Below are positions 48,905-58,111 of a DNA stretch of 64,000 bases, one piece after another. Both the position numbers and the translations under genes were made by a program. The DNA lies in the NCBI RefSeq assembly GCF_039529835.1, contig NZ_CP154262.1, positions 2,666,001 through 2,730,000 on the forward strand, given 5' to 3'. This DNA comes from Arthrobacter sp. TMP15 (GTDB lineage Bacteria; Actinomycetota; Actinomycetes; Actinomycetales; Micrococcaceae). Positions within the stretch are counted from its first letter, which is position 1, and the number at the start of each line of letters is the position of its first letter. Under the pieces are notes generated by a model. The model was not told where the DNA came from. It was given only the letters and a program-made list of their open reading frames with translations, and made no database searches.

Positions 48905-49465
48905 TCAAAACTGATCCTCCGTTGAGGACGTTACAGTCACCAGCGCCGCCAGGGGCACAACCACACTCCCCTGATTGTTCCCACGTTCCCGACTCACGCC
49001 GTCGGTCAATTGCATCAGCTGAACATAGTCCGCACCCACTTGGTCCAAGACACCGCGTAAGTTCACCGGGCGTGTGCTGTCCACATCAAGAACAACTGAT
49101 GAACGGTTTCTGGCAAGAATACGCAGTGCAGCTGCCAACGTAAACGGAACCTTGGATGAAGCCTTGCCGCGTTGGGCACCTACACCCTGCACGCGCAGAA
49201 TCTTAGCCAAGGGCACCAAAACGGAACGGTTGCCTTCCGTGAGCAGGGTCCACTGCGGCTCCACCCTGCGCACAACTCCGTGAACCGTTATGCCATTACA
49301 CATCAGAACCGTCAGTTGAACGCCTATGCCACCACGCAACGCCTCAGCCAAAGTTAGCTGTGAAGCCTCAACTCTCGCCAGTTCATTGATGTGCCGTTCC
49401 ATTTCCTGCGCCGTGGCCGCGTGCATCTGGGTTTCGAAATCACCAAAGAGTAAATCCCATCGCAT
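48905..49465 (-). CDS. Hypothetical protein with duplicated beta-rich module
   Basis: This 186-residue soluble protein is not one I can name. The N-terminal 40 residues are helical (QEMERHINELARVEASQLTL). Two similar beta-rich modules follow, about residues 46-92 and 122-180. Each runs through a V-x-L stretch, a turn, G-V-hx-R/Q-V, and ends with VLVPLAKIL or VVVPLAALV before a valine-rich strand. The pattern recalls small beta-barrels (Sm-like or similar), which would suggest nucleic-acid or protein binding; this is inference. It is convergent with the HTH gene and divergent from the LysM gene. Confidence 0.68.
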   Translation of the reverse strand: MRWDLLFGDFETQMHAATAQEMERHINELARVEASQLTLAEALRGGIGVQLTVLMCNGITVHGVVRRVEPQWTLLTEGNRSVLVPLAKILRVQGVGAQRGKASSKVPFTLAAALRILARNRSSVVLDVDSTRPVNLRGVLDQVGADYVQLMQLTDGVSRERGNNQGSVVVPLAALVTVTSSTEDQF

Positions 49466-49649
49466 GGCGCCACGTTAGGCGCGGCTACCCAACCAGTCAA
49501 CCCTTCGACAGCGGGCTTGCAAGCAACTTTCCACAAACCCTGCCCAAGCTATAGACATTTGAGCTCTAAATAAGTCAAAATGATTTAGACACCCTCAAAT
49601 AGTGTTAAACACTATCAAATCAGTTCAAAGTAGATTAAAGAGATGCATC

Positions 49650-50432
49650 ATGAGAAGAGAAACTGTCGCAGACCTAACCATGGCCGCCGCAACCCTCTTT
49701 CTGGGCGCCTCGTTGGTCTTCAGTGGCCATTCGCTTTTACGGCTGCATGGGAACAGTGGCGGGGTAGCCTCCCCGCTTAACTTCTCCGAGTTGTTGGGTT
49801 TGGCTGGTGCAGGCTCAGGGATACTCCTACTTTGCTGCTGGTTGTTTGGCTTCGTCTGCGCGTGCATCTGCGGTGCCGCCCATGTTCTGGGCGCCGCCAG
49901 ACTCGCCGCATTCACGGCGGCCTGTTCGCCAGCCTTCATGCGGCGGCTCATTATTGCCATCATGGGATTAAATTTGTTGGCTGCACCCCTGGCTGGGGCT
50001 GCCGAGGGCCCAGGAGTTGATCCTCTCTGGCATGCTCAAACTGTAGCCACCTCGCCGTCACTTAGTACTGCACAGCCCCCGAGTGCGCCCGCTCCACCCG
50101 TGGCACCCCAGTGGACTCCCCAGGCACCAGCGATTGGTGCTGACCTGCTCATGAGACCAACAACCCGGCAAGCTCCCGTATCACCACCGATAGACAGCAA
50201 CGAAACCGGGTCAGAAGCACCACCTGGCGCAGGTCACGAGGCCAGCAACAGCAGCGATGTGGTGGTGAAAAGTGGTGACAGCCTGTGGAGCATTGTTGCC
50301 AAGGCACTGGGACCGTATTCAAATGATGTCGATGTGGCACTCGCCTGGCCTGCTTGGTACAGGGCCAATGAGGCAACTATTGGGCCAAACCCCAACATCA
50401 TCCATCCGGGCCAAATACTCCACGCACCATAA
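49650..50432 (+). CDS. Membrane protein with C-terminal LysM domain
   Basis: From the ATG at 49650 this is 260 residues. There are three hydrophobic segments (about 10-30, 43-70 and 95-120), a Pro/Ala-rich stretch, and a C-terminal LysM module beginning VVKSGDSLWSIVAKALG and ending IIHPGQILHAP. LysM binds peptidoglycan, so the protein probably links membrane and wall. The next gene starts 67 bp downstream on the same strand. An earlier in-frame start at 49602 would add an unconserved 16 residues. The AT-rich upstream region (about 49560-49640) contains several TCAAA-type repeats that may hold the promoter. Confidence 0.8.
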   Translation: MRRETVADLTMAAATLFLGASLVFSGHSLLRLHGNSGGVASPLNFSELLGLAGAGSGILLLCCWLFGFVCACICGAAHVLGAARLAAFTAACSPAFMRRLIIAIMGLNLLAAPLAGAAEGPGVDPLWHAQTVATSPSLSTAQPPSAPAPPVAPQWTPQAPAIGADLLMRPTTRQAPVSPPIDSNETGSEAPPGAGHEASNSSDVVVKSGDSLWSIVAKALGPYSNDVDVALAWPAWYRANEATIGPNPNIIHPGQILHAP

Positions 50433-50499
50433 TCCCGCCGATCCCGAAAAGCCCCAACCTCTGAACACAAGTGTCCTCACCACCGCAAAGGAGCACCAC

Positions 50500-51072
50500 G
50501 TGAGTACCACCGCAACCTCATCACCGTCCAACCCCACGCTTTTAGTGGTTAAGCCCGTCAACACCATCACTCCTGGCACCGACGCTCTCAACGAAGGAGA
50601 GGTGATAAAACTCCCTGGACGGGAGGAACGTCTAAGGCGAGCACGGGCAGTCCCAGACAGTGACACCTCAGGCGCCCTTGGGATACTGGATCCAGGAGGG
50701 GCAGAGCGGGCCGTTGTGGCCTCAATGTCATGCAAGGTAGCTCAAGCCGCCCTTGAAGTTCTCAGCGGTGTCCGCTCCGTACAGCAACTGGTCCGGTGGC
50801 TAGATGCCCTGTGCCTTAACGCCTTGGCAACCCGTGCACGGCTGCATGCCGAAGCCCAAAAAGCTGAATGCCGTCGCCAGAGCCACGCGCCAGAGAACGT
50901 TCATATGCTCCATCACCAGCCCCAAGTCCATTCGGTGCATTGCAGTGCCGTCTCGCCTGGGATCTTTGAAACTACAGTGGTGATCGCCGACAAGACGCGT
51001 TTCCGAGCCATCGCCATGCGGTTCGAACTCTTGGGTGGGCTGTGGAAAGTGACTGCTTTGCAGATTGGCTAG
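50500..51072 (+). CDS. Rv3235-family protein (DUF6459-like)
   Basis: From the GTG at 50500 (AAGGAG 6 nt upstream) this is 190 residues. An N-terminal disordered half precedes a conserved C-terminal domain from about residue 70, with VVASMSCKVAQAALEVLSGVRSVQQLVRWLD and ending in RFELLGGLWKVTALQIG. This is the pattern of the Rv3235 family, small actinobacterial proteins of unknown function commonly encoded next to secA. It lies convergent with secA here, as in mycobacteria. Frame-open sequence before 50500 overlaps the LysM gene and is not used. Confidence 0.82.
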   Translation: MSTTATSSPSNPTLLVVKPVNTITPGTDALNEGEVIKLPGREERLRRARAVPDSDTSGALGILDPGGAERAVVASMSCKVAQAALEVLSGVRSVQQLVRWLDALCLNALATRARLHAEAQKAECRRQSHAPENVHMLHHQPQVHSVHCSAVSPGIFETTVVIADKTRFRAIAMRFELLGGLWKVTALQIG

Positions 51073-51106
51073 GGAAAGATCCCCACATCAACCACCTGCC
51101 TAAAAC

Positions 51107-51136
51107 AAGAGCCAGACGCGTTGGCGTCTGGCTCTT
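51107..51136 (-). terminator. secA terminator
   Basis: A perfect 13-bp stem (AAGAGCCAGACGC) with a 4-nt loop is followed on the minus strand by TGTTTTA. It ends secA transcription; on the plus strand no T-tract follows, though the hairpin may still block read-through from the Rv3235-like gene. Confidence 0.88.
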
Positions 51137-51152
51137 GGCAAAGCGATGGGGA

Positions 51153-53948
51153 CTAGCGCTTTTTCTTCTTCTTGTTGTTGTTTTTGTTCGCCGGACGCGT
51201 GGCCGACGGCGGCAAGCCGCTACCACGGCGCTCAATATGCGTTTCGGCTTCACCTTCCGCATCCGGGCCACTAAACTGCAGCTGCGCAGGCTTCTCAGGT
51301 GCTTGAAGCCCAGGAGCGGTGATCCGGGGCGAACTCTCCTCAGCGGCCTCGGATGAGTCACTGGCAGTGCCTGAGCCTGCGGAGCCCACCCGACCCATCA
51401 ATGCCGAGGGTGCCTCTTGAACAAGACCAACGCTTGCTTCCGGAGCGTTCTCCACCTGAACTTCAAGGTTGAACAGGAAACCAACGCTTTCCTCGCGGAT
51501 GCCGGCCATCATGGACAGGAACATCTCGTACCCTTCGCGCTGGTACTCAACAAGCGGGTCACGCTGAGCCATGGCCCGCAACCCGATACCTTCTTTGAGG
51601 TAATCCATCTCGTAGAGGTGTTCCTGCCATTTACGACCCACCACAGAAAGCACTACGCGGCGTTCAAGTTCACGCATGGTCGATGAGCCCAGGGCGGCTT
51701 CGCGCTCCTGGTAGGCAACCTTGGCATCACTGAGCAGCTCAGTTTTGAGAGTTTCAGCTGTGATCCTGCCCTCGCCACCGACCTCTTCAGCGATCTCATC
51801 CACTGACACGCTCACCGGGTAAACGGTTCGAAGGTTGCTCCAGAGAGTTGAGAAGTCCCAATCACCGGGATGGCCATTGCTCAGCGCCGCGTCAATAATC
51901 TCATTGACGGTGTCCTCAAGGAAGTGTTGAACCTTCTCATGCAGGTCCCCGCCTTCCAGAATCCGGCGGCGGTCACTGTAGATGGCTTCACGCTGACGGT
52001 TCAGGACGTCGTCGTACTTCAAAACATTCTTGCGCTGCTCAGCGTTACGGCCCTCAACCTGGCCTTGCGCGGAGGCAATCGCCTTCGATACCAGCTTGGA
52101 TTCCAGCGCAACATCATCGGGCATGGACGATCGCGACATGAGGCGTTCGGCAGCACCGGAGTTGAACAAACGCATGAGGTCATCGGTCAATGAAAGGTAG
52201 AATCGCGACTCTCCAGGGTCTCCCTGACGTCCGGAACGGCCGCGAAGCTGGTTATCAATACGACGGGACTCGTGACGTTCGGTACCCAGAACGTACAGCC
52301 CACCGGCCTCAAGAACGGCCTCATGCTCGTCCTTGACGGCTAGCTTTGCTTCCTCGAAAACGTCCAGCCAGGCTGCCTCGTACTCTTCCGGAGTTTCTTC
52401 CGGGTCCAGTCCGCGAGCAGCCAGCTCAGCAATAGCGTTGAACTCGGCGTTTCCGCCGAGCATGATGTCCGTTCCACGGCCCGCCATGTTCGTGGCGACG
52501 GTGACAGCTCCACGGCGTCCGGCCTGCGCTACGATTGCGGCTTCACGGGCGTGGTTCTTTGCGTTCAACACCTCGTGCTTGACGCCAGCCTCTGCCAATT
52601 TCTTGGACAGGTACTCGCTCTTCTCAACGCTAGTGGTGCCCACCAAAACAGGCTGGCCCAACTCGTGACGTTCAGCGATGTCAGCGACAACCGCGTCAAA
52701 TTTCACAACCTCGTTCTTGTACACCAGATCCGCCTGGTCCACACGCGACATGGGCTTGTTCGTGGGGATTGCAACAACCCCCAACGAGTACGTGCCCATG
52801 AACTCGGAAGCTTCGGTCTCGGCGGTGCCTGTCATGCCGGCGAGTTTCTCATACAGACGGAAGTAGTTCTGCAGTGTCACTGTGGCCAAAGTCTGGTTCT
52901 CAGCTTTGATCTCCACACCTTCTTTGGCCTCAATGGCCTGGTGCATGCCTTCGTTGTACCGCCGACCAGAGAGAATACGGCCAGTGTGCTCATCAACGAT
53001 GAGAACTTCGCCATCCATGATGACGTAGTCCTTGTCGCGCTTGAACAGCTCTTTAGCCTTAATGGCGTTGTTCAGGAAACCAATCAACGGGGTGTTGGCG
53101 GACTCGTAAAGGTTGCTGATGCCAAGGTAATCCTCAACTTTTTCAATGCCGTCTTCGAGAACACCGACGGTGCGCTTTTTCTCGTCAACCTCGTAGTCCT
53201 CTTCGTCATTGAGGCGCAGTACAACTTTGGCAAACTCGCCATACCAACGGTTGGCGTCTCCGGACGCCGGGCCGGAGATGATCAACGGTGTACGGGCCTC
53301 ATCGATGAGGATGGAGTCCACTTCATCAACGATCGCAAAGTTATGCCCGCGCTGAACCAGCTCATCCTTGCTCCAAGCCATATTGTCGCGCAGGTAGTCA
53401 AAGCCAAACTCATTGTTGGTGCCATAGGTGATGTCGGCAGCGTACTGGGCACGGCGCACGGTGGGGTCCTGGTTGGAGACAATACAGCCGCTGGTCTGAC
53501 CCAGGAACCGGAAAACTCGTCCCATCAGGTCTGACTGGTACTGCGCAAGGTAGTCGTTGACGGTAATCACGTGAACGCCCTTGCCCGTGAGTGCGTTTAG
53601 ATACGCCGGTGCTGTTGCAACCAGGGTCTTCCCCTCACCGGTCTTCATCTCGGCAATGTTCCCCAAGTGCAGGGCAGCACCACCCATGAGCTGGACACGA
53701 AAATGGCGCAAGCCCAATGTGCGGGAGGATGCTTCACGCACGGTGGCGAAAGCCTCCGGAAGCAGATCATCCAACGACTCGCCATCTGCGTGCCGGAGCT
53801 TGAGCTTGTCAGTTTCCTCGCGAAGTTCTGCATCGGTGAAGGTCTGAAAAGAGTCCTCCAGCGAATCAATGGCGTCCGCAAGGACATTGAGCCGTTTAAG
53901 CGTCTTGCGATCGCCTGTGCGAAGGACCCGCTCAAGAAGTGATGGCAC
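51153..53948 (-). CDS. secA: Preprotein translocase ATPase SecA
   Basis: This 931-residue protein is of the essential SecA1 type. Walker A is in [11 protein letters not shown] near residue 100, the DEAD motif appears as [17 protein letters not shown], and helicase motifs [23 protein letters not shown] and [12 protein letters not shown] follow. It drives Sec-dependent export at the membrane. The C-terminal zinc motif found in many bacterial SecA proteins is absent; instead the tail is Pro/Ala-rich and ends in a run of Asn and Lys ([11 protein letters not shown]), as in other actinobacteria. GTG start with GGGAG 8 nt upstream. Confidence 0.97.
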   Translation of the reverse strand: MPSLLERVLRTGDRKTLKRLNVLADAIDSLEDSFQTFTDAELREETDKLKLRHADGESLDDLLPEAFATVREASSRTLGLRHFRVQLMGGAALHLGNIAEMKTGEGKTLVATAPAYLNALTGKGVHVITVNDYLAQYQSDLMGRVFRFLGQTSGCIVSNQDPTVRRAQYAADITYGTNNEFGFDYLRDNMAWSKDELVQRGHNFAIVDEVDSILIDEARTPLIISGPASGDANRWYGEFAKVVLRLNDEEDYEVDEKKRTVGVLEDGIEKVEDYLGISNLYESANTPLIGFLNNAIKAKELFKRDKDYVIMDGEVLIVDEHTGRILSGRRYNEGMHQAIEAKEGVEIKAENQTLATVTLQNYFRLYEKLAGMTGTAETEASEFMGTYSLGVVAIPTNKPMSRVDQADLVYKNEVVKFDAVVADIAERHELGQPVLVGTTSVEKSEYLSKKLAEAGVKHEVLNAKNHAREAAIVAQAGRRGAVTVATNMAGRGTDIMLGGNAEFNAIAELAARGLDPEETPEEYEAAWLDVFEEAKLAVKDEHEAVLEAGGLYVLGTERHESRRIDNQLRGRSGRQGDPGESRFYLSLTDDLMRLFNSGAAERLMSRSSMPDDVALESKLVSKAIASAQGQVEGRNAEQRKNVLKYDDVLNRQREAIYSDRRRILEGGDLHEKVQHFLEDTVNEIIDAALSNGHPGDWDFSTLWSNLRTVYPVSVSVDEIAEEVGGEGRITAETLKTELLSDAKVAYQEREAALGSSTMRELERRVVLSVVGRKWQEHLYEMDYLKEGIGLRAMAQRDPLVEYQREGYEMFLSMMAGIREESVGFLFNLEVQVENAPEASVGLVQEAPSALMGRVGSAGSGTASDSSEAAEESSPRITAPGLQAPEKPAQLQFSGPDAEGEAETHIERRGSGLPPSATRPANKNNNKKKKKR

Positions 53949-54202
53949 GAAATTGCTCCCAATCTATTGCTGCCTAAAAGTAGCGTGTTCAGTCTACGTG
54001 AGAAGATGCAGGCTAATCTGCCAGTTTTTGCTGTGTGGCACTCGGCAATACTCTCAGAGTTGGCTGGAATTAGTGGATTTGTAATCCTGCACGGCGTTAA
54101 TTTCTCCCCCAGCGGAACCTTCAGCCGTGCAACTTGGGCATCTTTCTCACCAAGCCGGGAACTCGAGCAACACTCGATAGTGCTTGTTTCGAGACACAAA
54201 AC

Positions 54203-54240
54203 TTGACTCTTAGGTAACCTAACTATTAGGCTACCTAAGC
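54203..54240 (+). promoter_or_regulatory. Promoter with double palindromic operator of marR
   Basis: Two adjacent 13-bp near-palindromes, TTAGGTAACCTAA (54210-54222) and TTAGGCTACCTAA (54226-54238), occupy the stretch just before the marR start codon. TTGACT at 54203-54208 is a good -35 box. With TATTAG at 54224-54229 as -10 the start of transcription would fall at or near the ATG at 54241, implying a leaderless mRNA. MarR proteins bind such palindromes and repress their own operons, so autorepression is expected. Confidence 0.7.
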
Positions 54241-54675
54241 ATGAGTAACAGTGAAGCTTTGGATTTAGCTGCCCGCTACCGGGAAATACTGCGTCAGGCA
54301 GTTTACGTAGTGCGCGCCATAGAAGCTGACGGGGACTTAAGCACAAGCCAGGTCAGCACACTGAATATGCTTGCCGGTCAGCCACTGCGGGTCAGCGATA
54401 TTGCCCGGAACGCTGGCATTCGCGTTCCCAGCGCAACGGAGCAAATCACCAAACTCGCCACGAACGGTCTTGTGGAGCGGACTCCCAATGATCATGATGC
54501 CCGTGTAGTGGAAGTTCGGCTCACCACTTTGGGCAGGCACAAACTAGAGGCCGCAAACCTGCGGCGCAATAAGGAAGTTGCCGCAGCATTTGCGTTCCTG
54601 CTCCCCAGTGAACGTCAAGCGATCGACAGGGCTATCCCTGCCATTGCCAAACTCAACGAGGCTTTATCCCCCTGA
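54241..54675 (+). CDS. MarR-family transcriptional regulator
   Basis: This 144-residue winged-helix protein has STLNMLAGQPLRVSDIARNAGIRVPSATEQITKLATNGLVER, the DNA-binding helices, then DARVVEVRLTTLG, the wing. The flanking helices dimerise. It starts directly after two palindromes it probably binds. The MFS transporter gene follows after 97 bp on the same strand, so it likely represses that pump and releases DNA on binding a small molecule. The ligand is unknown. Confidence 0.92.
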   Translation: MSNSEALDLAARYREILRQAVYVVRAIEADGDLSTSQVSTLNMLAGQPLRVSDIARNAGIRVPSATEQITKLATNGLVERTPNDHDARVVEVRLTTLGRHKLEAANLRRNKEVAAAFAFLLPSERQAIDRAIPAIAKLNEALSP

Positions 54676-54772
54676 GCAAGTGGCCTCCCCGCGGAGCTTG
54701 ACCGGCGAACAACGAATCCGCAGCAACAAGTACTAACAAACCACCATTGCCCTCAACAAACTAGGAGTAGAA

Positions 54773-56002
54773 GTGCAAGCGAACACGGCAGATACAACTG
54801 CCAGCGAGAAGGAATTAACGCTCACGAAAGAAAAGCAGTCCATGCTTCATCAGCCCAAAGCTGTGTGGGCAGTTGCCGGAGCATCGGTGTTCGCGTTCAT
54901 GGGCATTGGCCTGGTTGATCCCATTCTGCCCGCCATTGCAGAAAATCTGCAGGCCACCGCCAGCGAAGTTTCGCTATTGTTCACCAGCTACTTCCTTGTT
55001 ACTGCCATCGCCATGCTGGTCACAGGCTTTGTGTCCTCACGGCTAGGCGGCAAACGTACCCTCTTACTGGGTTTGGGAATTATTGTCATCTTCGCTGGTC
55101 TCTCAGGGTTATCTGACACCGTCGATGCACTGGTTGGCTTCCGCGCCGGCTGGGGTTTAGGAAACGCGCTCTTCGTAGCAACAGCCTTGGCAGTCATGGT
55201 GGGTGTGGCTTCCGGCGGAGCGGCAACCGCCATCATCTTGTATGAAGCCGCCTTGGGTCTGGGCCTGTCACTTGGCCCGCTGATGGGAGCCATGCTAGGT
55301 GGCTGGCAGTGGCGAGCACCGTTCTTTGGCACGGCTGCGGCCATGGCCGTGGCTTTCATTCTCATCATGATCCTGCTTCCCAAAACCCCAACTCCAGCCC
55401 TGAAAACCAGGCTGCGCGACCCGCTTATTGCCTTGGGCCACAAGGGCCTACGGACAACAGCCGGCAGTGCCTTGTTCTACAACTACGGATTTTTCACAAT
55501 CCTGGCGTTCGTGCCTTTCATCCTAGGCTTTGATGCCTACGGGATTGGTGCGGTGTTCTTTGGGTGGGGCGTGGCCGTGGCCGTGTTCTCAGTTTTCGTA
55601 GCACCGATTGTGCAGCGTCGCTTCGGGGCCGTGGGCGCATTGACGGGTTCGCTGATTGCTCTGGCAATCATTTTGCTTGGCCTGGCTCTTGCAGCCGGAC
55701 ACTCGGTGAGCACAGTAGTAGTTCTCACAGTTGTTTCCGGTGCCCTCCTTGGAATCAACAACACCCTGTTCACAGAAATGGCCATGTCCGTTTCCGACTC
55801 CCCGCGCCCTGTGGCTAGCGCCGGTTATAACTTTGTGCGTTGGATGGGTGGGGCGCTGGCACCGTTTCTGTCCACCAAGATCGCCGAATACACCAACTCT
55901 TCAATCACGTTCTACACGGCTGCCGCCATGGTGATTGTCAGTGCTGTGGTCATTGTGGCAGGACGCAAATATCTCATCGCTCACGAACCGGCGGGCATCT
56001 GA
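54773..56002 (+). CDS. MFS transporter (drug-efflux type)
   Basis: This 409-residue protein has twelve membrane segments. An early GIGLVDPILPAIAENL and a GRL-type loop (VSSRLGGKRTLLLGL) after helix 2 are as in the 12-helix drug:H+ antiporter families. It should export a small compound using the proton gradient. It sits downstream of a marR gene and ends at a strong terminator, a self-contained two-gene cassette between secA and hpf. GTG start with AGGAG about 7 nt upstream. Substrate unknown. Confidence 0.9.
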   Translation: MQANTADTTASEKELTLTKEKQSMLHQPKAVWAVAGASVFAFMGIGLVDPILPAIAENLQATASEVSLLFTSYFLVTAIAMLVTGFVSSRLGGKRTLLLGLGIIVIFAGLSGLSDTVDALVGFRAGWGLGNALFVATALAVMVGVASGGAATAIILYEAALGLGLSLGPLMGAMLGGWQWRAPFFGTAAAMAVAFILIMILLPKTPTPALKTRLRDPLIALGHKGLRTTAGSALFYNYGFFTILAFVPFILGFDAYGIGAVFFGWGVAVAVFSVFVAPIVQRRFGAVGALTGSLIALAIILLGLALAAGHSVSTVVVLTVVSGALLGINNTLFTEMAMSVSDSPRPVASAGYNFVRWMGGALAPFLSTKIAEYTNSSITFYTAAAMVIVSAVVIVAGRKYLIAHEPAGI

Positions 56003-56043
56003 GCGCACCACAGTTGGTTTAGTTTTCTGCCTTAGCAAGTACG

Positions 56044-56099
56044 ACGCCGGCGCTAAAGGTGGGAGTGGAACCCCGCCTTTAGTGCCGGCGTTGTATTTT
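56044..56099. terminator. Strong terminator between MFS gene and hpf
   Basis: ACGCCGGCGCTAAAGG (56044-56059) pairs with CCTTTAGTGCCGGCGT (56076-56091), about 16 bp with one G-U pair, plus inner G/C pairs. TTGTATTTTA follows on the plus strand. It lies between convergent genes and chiefly ends the marR-MFS transcript. Confidence 0.88.
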
Positions 56100-56137
56100 A
56101 GTGCTTCACTTCTTCAAAAAATCTTCAACCAAATTAC

Positions 56138-56827
56138 TTAGACGCGGGCTGGCTCATCGGGTGAACGGTAGGCGGAGATTTCCTCGGCACCCTTGGCGTT
56201 GTCATCGAGGGAAATGACACCGTAGGTCCAGCCTTTACGGCGGTAAACCACAGAGGGAATGCCCGTTGCGGAGTCAACGAAGAGGTAGAAATCGTGACCC
56301 ACCATTTCCATGTTGTCCACTGCGTCGTCAAGGGATAGTGCCGTTGCTGGGAACACCTTGCGCCGGATCAAGACGGGTGAATCGCCTGCAGGGATATCAT
56401 TTTCGATATCGTAGGGCGACTTTTCTGCGACTGGCTCCGCAGGTGTTTGGGCGTAGATCGGTTCGGAACTGCTCACGGGAACTAGTGATGCAGTAGCCTC
56501 GCTGACTGACCTGACTCCGTGCTTGCTGTGATGGTCCGTCTTCTTGTCTTTGGCCTTACGGAGCCGCTCAAACAATTTTCCGTAGGCCAGATCAAACGCT
56601 GCAAACTTATCCGATGCGTCGGCTTCAGCCCGGATCACGGGGCCACGGCCAAGAACCGTGACTTCAACAGTGAGTGGAGCATCTGCAGCTTTGTTTTCCT
56701 TGGAAACCTTCACATCGACGCGCTGAACCTTGTCGGCCAGCTGTTCGATCTTCCCGAGCTTCTCGCTAGCGTATTCGCGGAAACGATCCGAAACACTCAA
56801 GTTGCGGCCGGTGATCATGAACTCCAT
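56138..56827 (-). CDS. hpf: Long-form ribosome hibernation promoting factor
   Basis: From the ATG at 56827 (GGAGG 5 nt upstream) this is 229 residues. The N-terminal S30AE domain (about 1-100, MEFMITGRNLSVSDRFREYA) binds the decoding region of the 30S subunit. A linker and a C-terminal dimerisation domain (ALSLDDAVDNMEMVGHDFYL, VYRRKGWTYGVI) follow. Long HPF joins two ribosomes into inactive 100S particles in stationary phase. It matches Rv3241c in position beside secA, though the marR-MFS pair is inserted between them here. Confidence 0.95.
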   Translation of the reverse strand: MEFMITGRNLSVSDRFREYASEKLGKIEQLADKVQRVDVKVSKENKAADAPLTVEVTVLGRGPVIRAEADASDKFAAFDLAYGKLFERLRKAKDKKTDHHSKHGVRSVSEATASLVPVSSSEPIYAQTPAEPVAEKSPYDIENDIPAGDSPVLIRRKVFPATALSLDDAVDNMEMVGHDFYLFVDSATGIPSVVYRRKGWTYGVISLDDNAKGAEEISAYRSPDEPARV

Positions 56828-56952
56828 GGTGCCCTCCAAACATCTTCGGTGACACGGCGGCCGGCTAGCAATCGGTGCTGCAAACCGACCTCCGACGGGC
56901 GGTTTCCTCTTGAAGAGGTACCCGTTTACTTACGTTAGTTCACCGTCCGGTT

Positions 56953-57888
56953 TTATTCATCTTTTACGACCAAACTATTTTCGGCGAGTCCTTTCGCTCC
57001 CACGTTTTTGGAGCTGTAATCCGGAGCCCGGGCCGCTGCCAAGACTACCGCCATACGCACCTTCAATCCCGCTTGTTCTAGTGTTCTAGCCGCTTCACGA
57101 AGAGTTGAACCAGTAGTGAGCACATCGTCAACAAGCACCACCCCCTGGCTCCACGGATTCGCTGATAGCCGAAAATTCCGGCCACCTCTCCGGTGAATTT
57201 TCATCGTGTTACGGACGTTGCGCCGACGCGCCGCCCGCCCTAGCCCTTTCTGGTGCCGTCGGTGCCACGGGAGTTTTGCCCTAATACCCAATACCGGGGC
57301 AATGACCACTGCCGGCGGCACTCTGCCCTCTCGCACCATCGATTGCAGTAGCAGGGCTACAGGGTCATAGCCTCGGCGCCGCCAACCACTTCCCGTGCTG
57401 GGGATCGGAACCAGCCACAGCTGCCCCGGAGAATTCCCCTTGGCAAGTATTGGCTGGCACAGGGCAATGTTCCCCAATGCATACCAGAGTCCTCGTGCCA
57501 GACACCGGCTCAATGGTGCGCGCAATTCCGTTCGGCCATGATTTTTGTACGCCAGGATGGCCGCCGCCAACGTGTCCCTGTACTCACCGGCAGCAACCAC
57601 GGGGAGTTGGCAATCACCCAACACGCTCACAAGTGCGTCAGCGGCGTCCTCGGCCCTGAATGGTGAGGCCGTTTGGCGACGCAGCGCACTTGCGCAGGCG
57701 GGGCACAGGGAGTGATCTTCACGCTCACAGACAACACACTCGGCGGGCAAAATCAGATAGAGAAAATCTCTCCATGCCACCCCGCACCACAATAAGCACC
57801 GTAGCCAACGCGAGGTAGCGCGCCCCTTATGTGTCACCGGAAGCGGCGCCAAGCCCAGTTCTTGCGCACCTTGGTAGTTACTATCCAT
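56953..57888 (-). CDS. ComF-family phosphoribosyltransferase-like protein
   Basis: This 311-residue protein has an N-terminal cysteine motif pair (ECVVCE and CPACASALR, about residues 50-70) that may bind zinc. A type I phosphoribosyltransferase domain ends with the PRPP-binding loop VVLVDDVLTTGSTLREA. Members act in DNA uptake in competent bacteria, but their role in actinobacteria is unknown. It lies between hpf and lpqB, the same place as Rv3242c. The charged C-terminal tail after residue 290 is unconserved. Confidence 0.88.
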   Translation of the reverse strand: MDSNYQGAQELGLAPLPVTHKGRATSRWLRCLLWCGVAWRDFLYLILPAECVVCEREDHSLCPACASALRRQTASPFRAEDAADALVSVLGDCQLPVVAAGEYRDTLAAAILAYKNHGRTELRAPLSRCLARGLWYALGNIALCQPILAKGNSPGQLWLVPIPSTGSGWRRRGYDPVALLLQSMVREGRVPPAVVIAPVLGIRAKLPWHRRHQKGLGRAARRRNVRNTMKIHRRGGRNFRLSANPWSQGVVLVDDVLTTGSTLREAARTLEQAGLKVRMAVVLAAARAPDYSSKNVGAKGLAENSLVVKDE

Positions 57889-58033
57889 AACAACATCGTG
57901 GCCCTGCCAGAGCCTTCAGGAAAGCTACCCGCTATCCTTTGTGGACCACTCACTCCCCACGCACGGCTGTGGGGGAATTGGTGGCTGATGCGTTCTTCGC
58001 ATGCAGGGTCACCTCCTCCAATTCCTGCACTTC

Positions 58034-58111
58034 CGAGCCGCCGAGCCGCCGAGCTGCAGAGCCGCCCACCTACTCAGCCACTCAGCGACTCAGTTACTCA
58101 GTTACTCAGCT
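58034..58111. repeat. 8-bp tandem repeat array between lpqB and the comF-like gene
   Basis: Four copies of an 8-bp unit (CGAGCCGC, CGAGCCGC, CGAGCTGC, AGAGCCGC; 58034-58065) are followed, after a 6-bp gap, by five copies of ACTCAGNN (58072-58111). The second array runs into the lpqB stop codon at 58110-58112. Both arrays share the 8-bp period. Confidence 0.9.

Noticed and set aside
58034-58111. Short tandem repeats considered as a replication iteron or CRISPR
   Set aside because: The units are only 8 bp, abut directly and lie at a gene end; no initiator gene or spacer structure is nearby.
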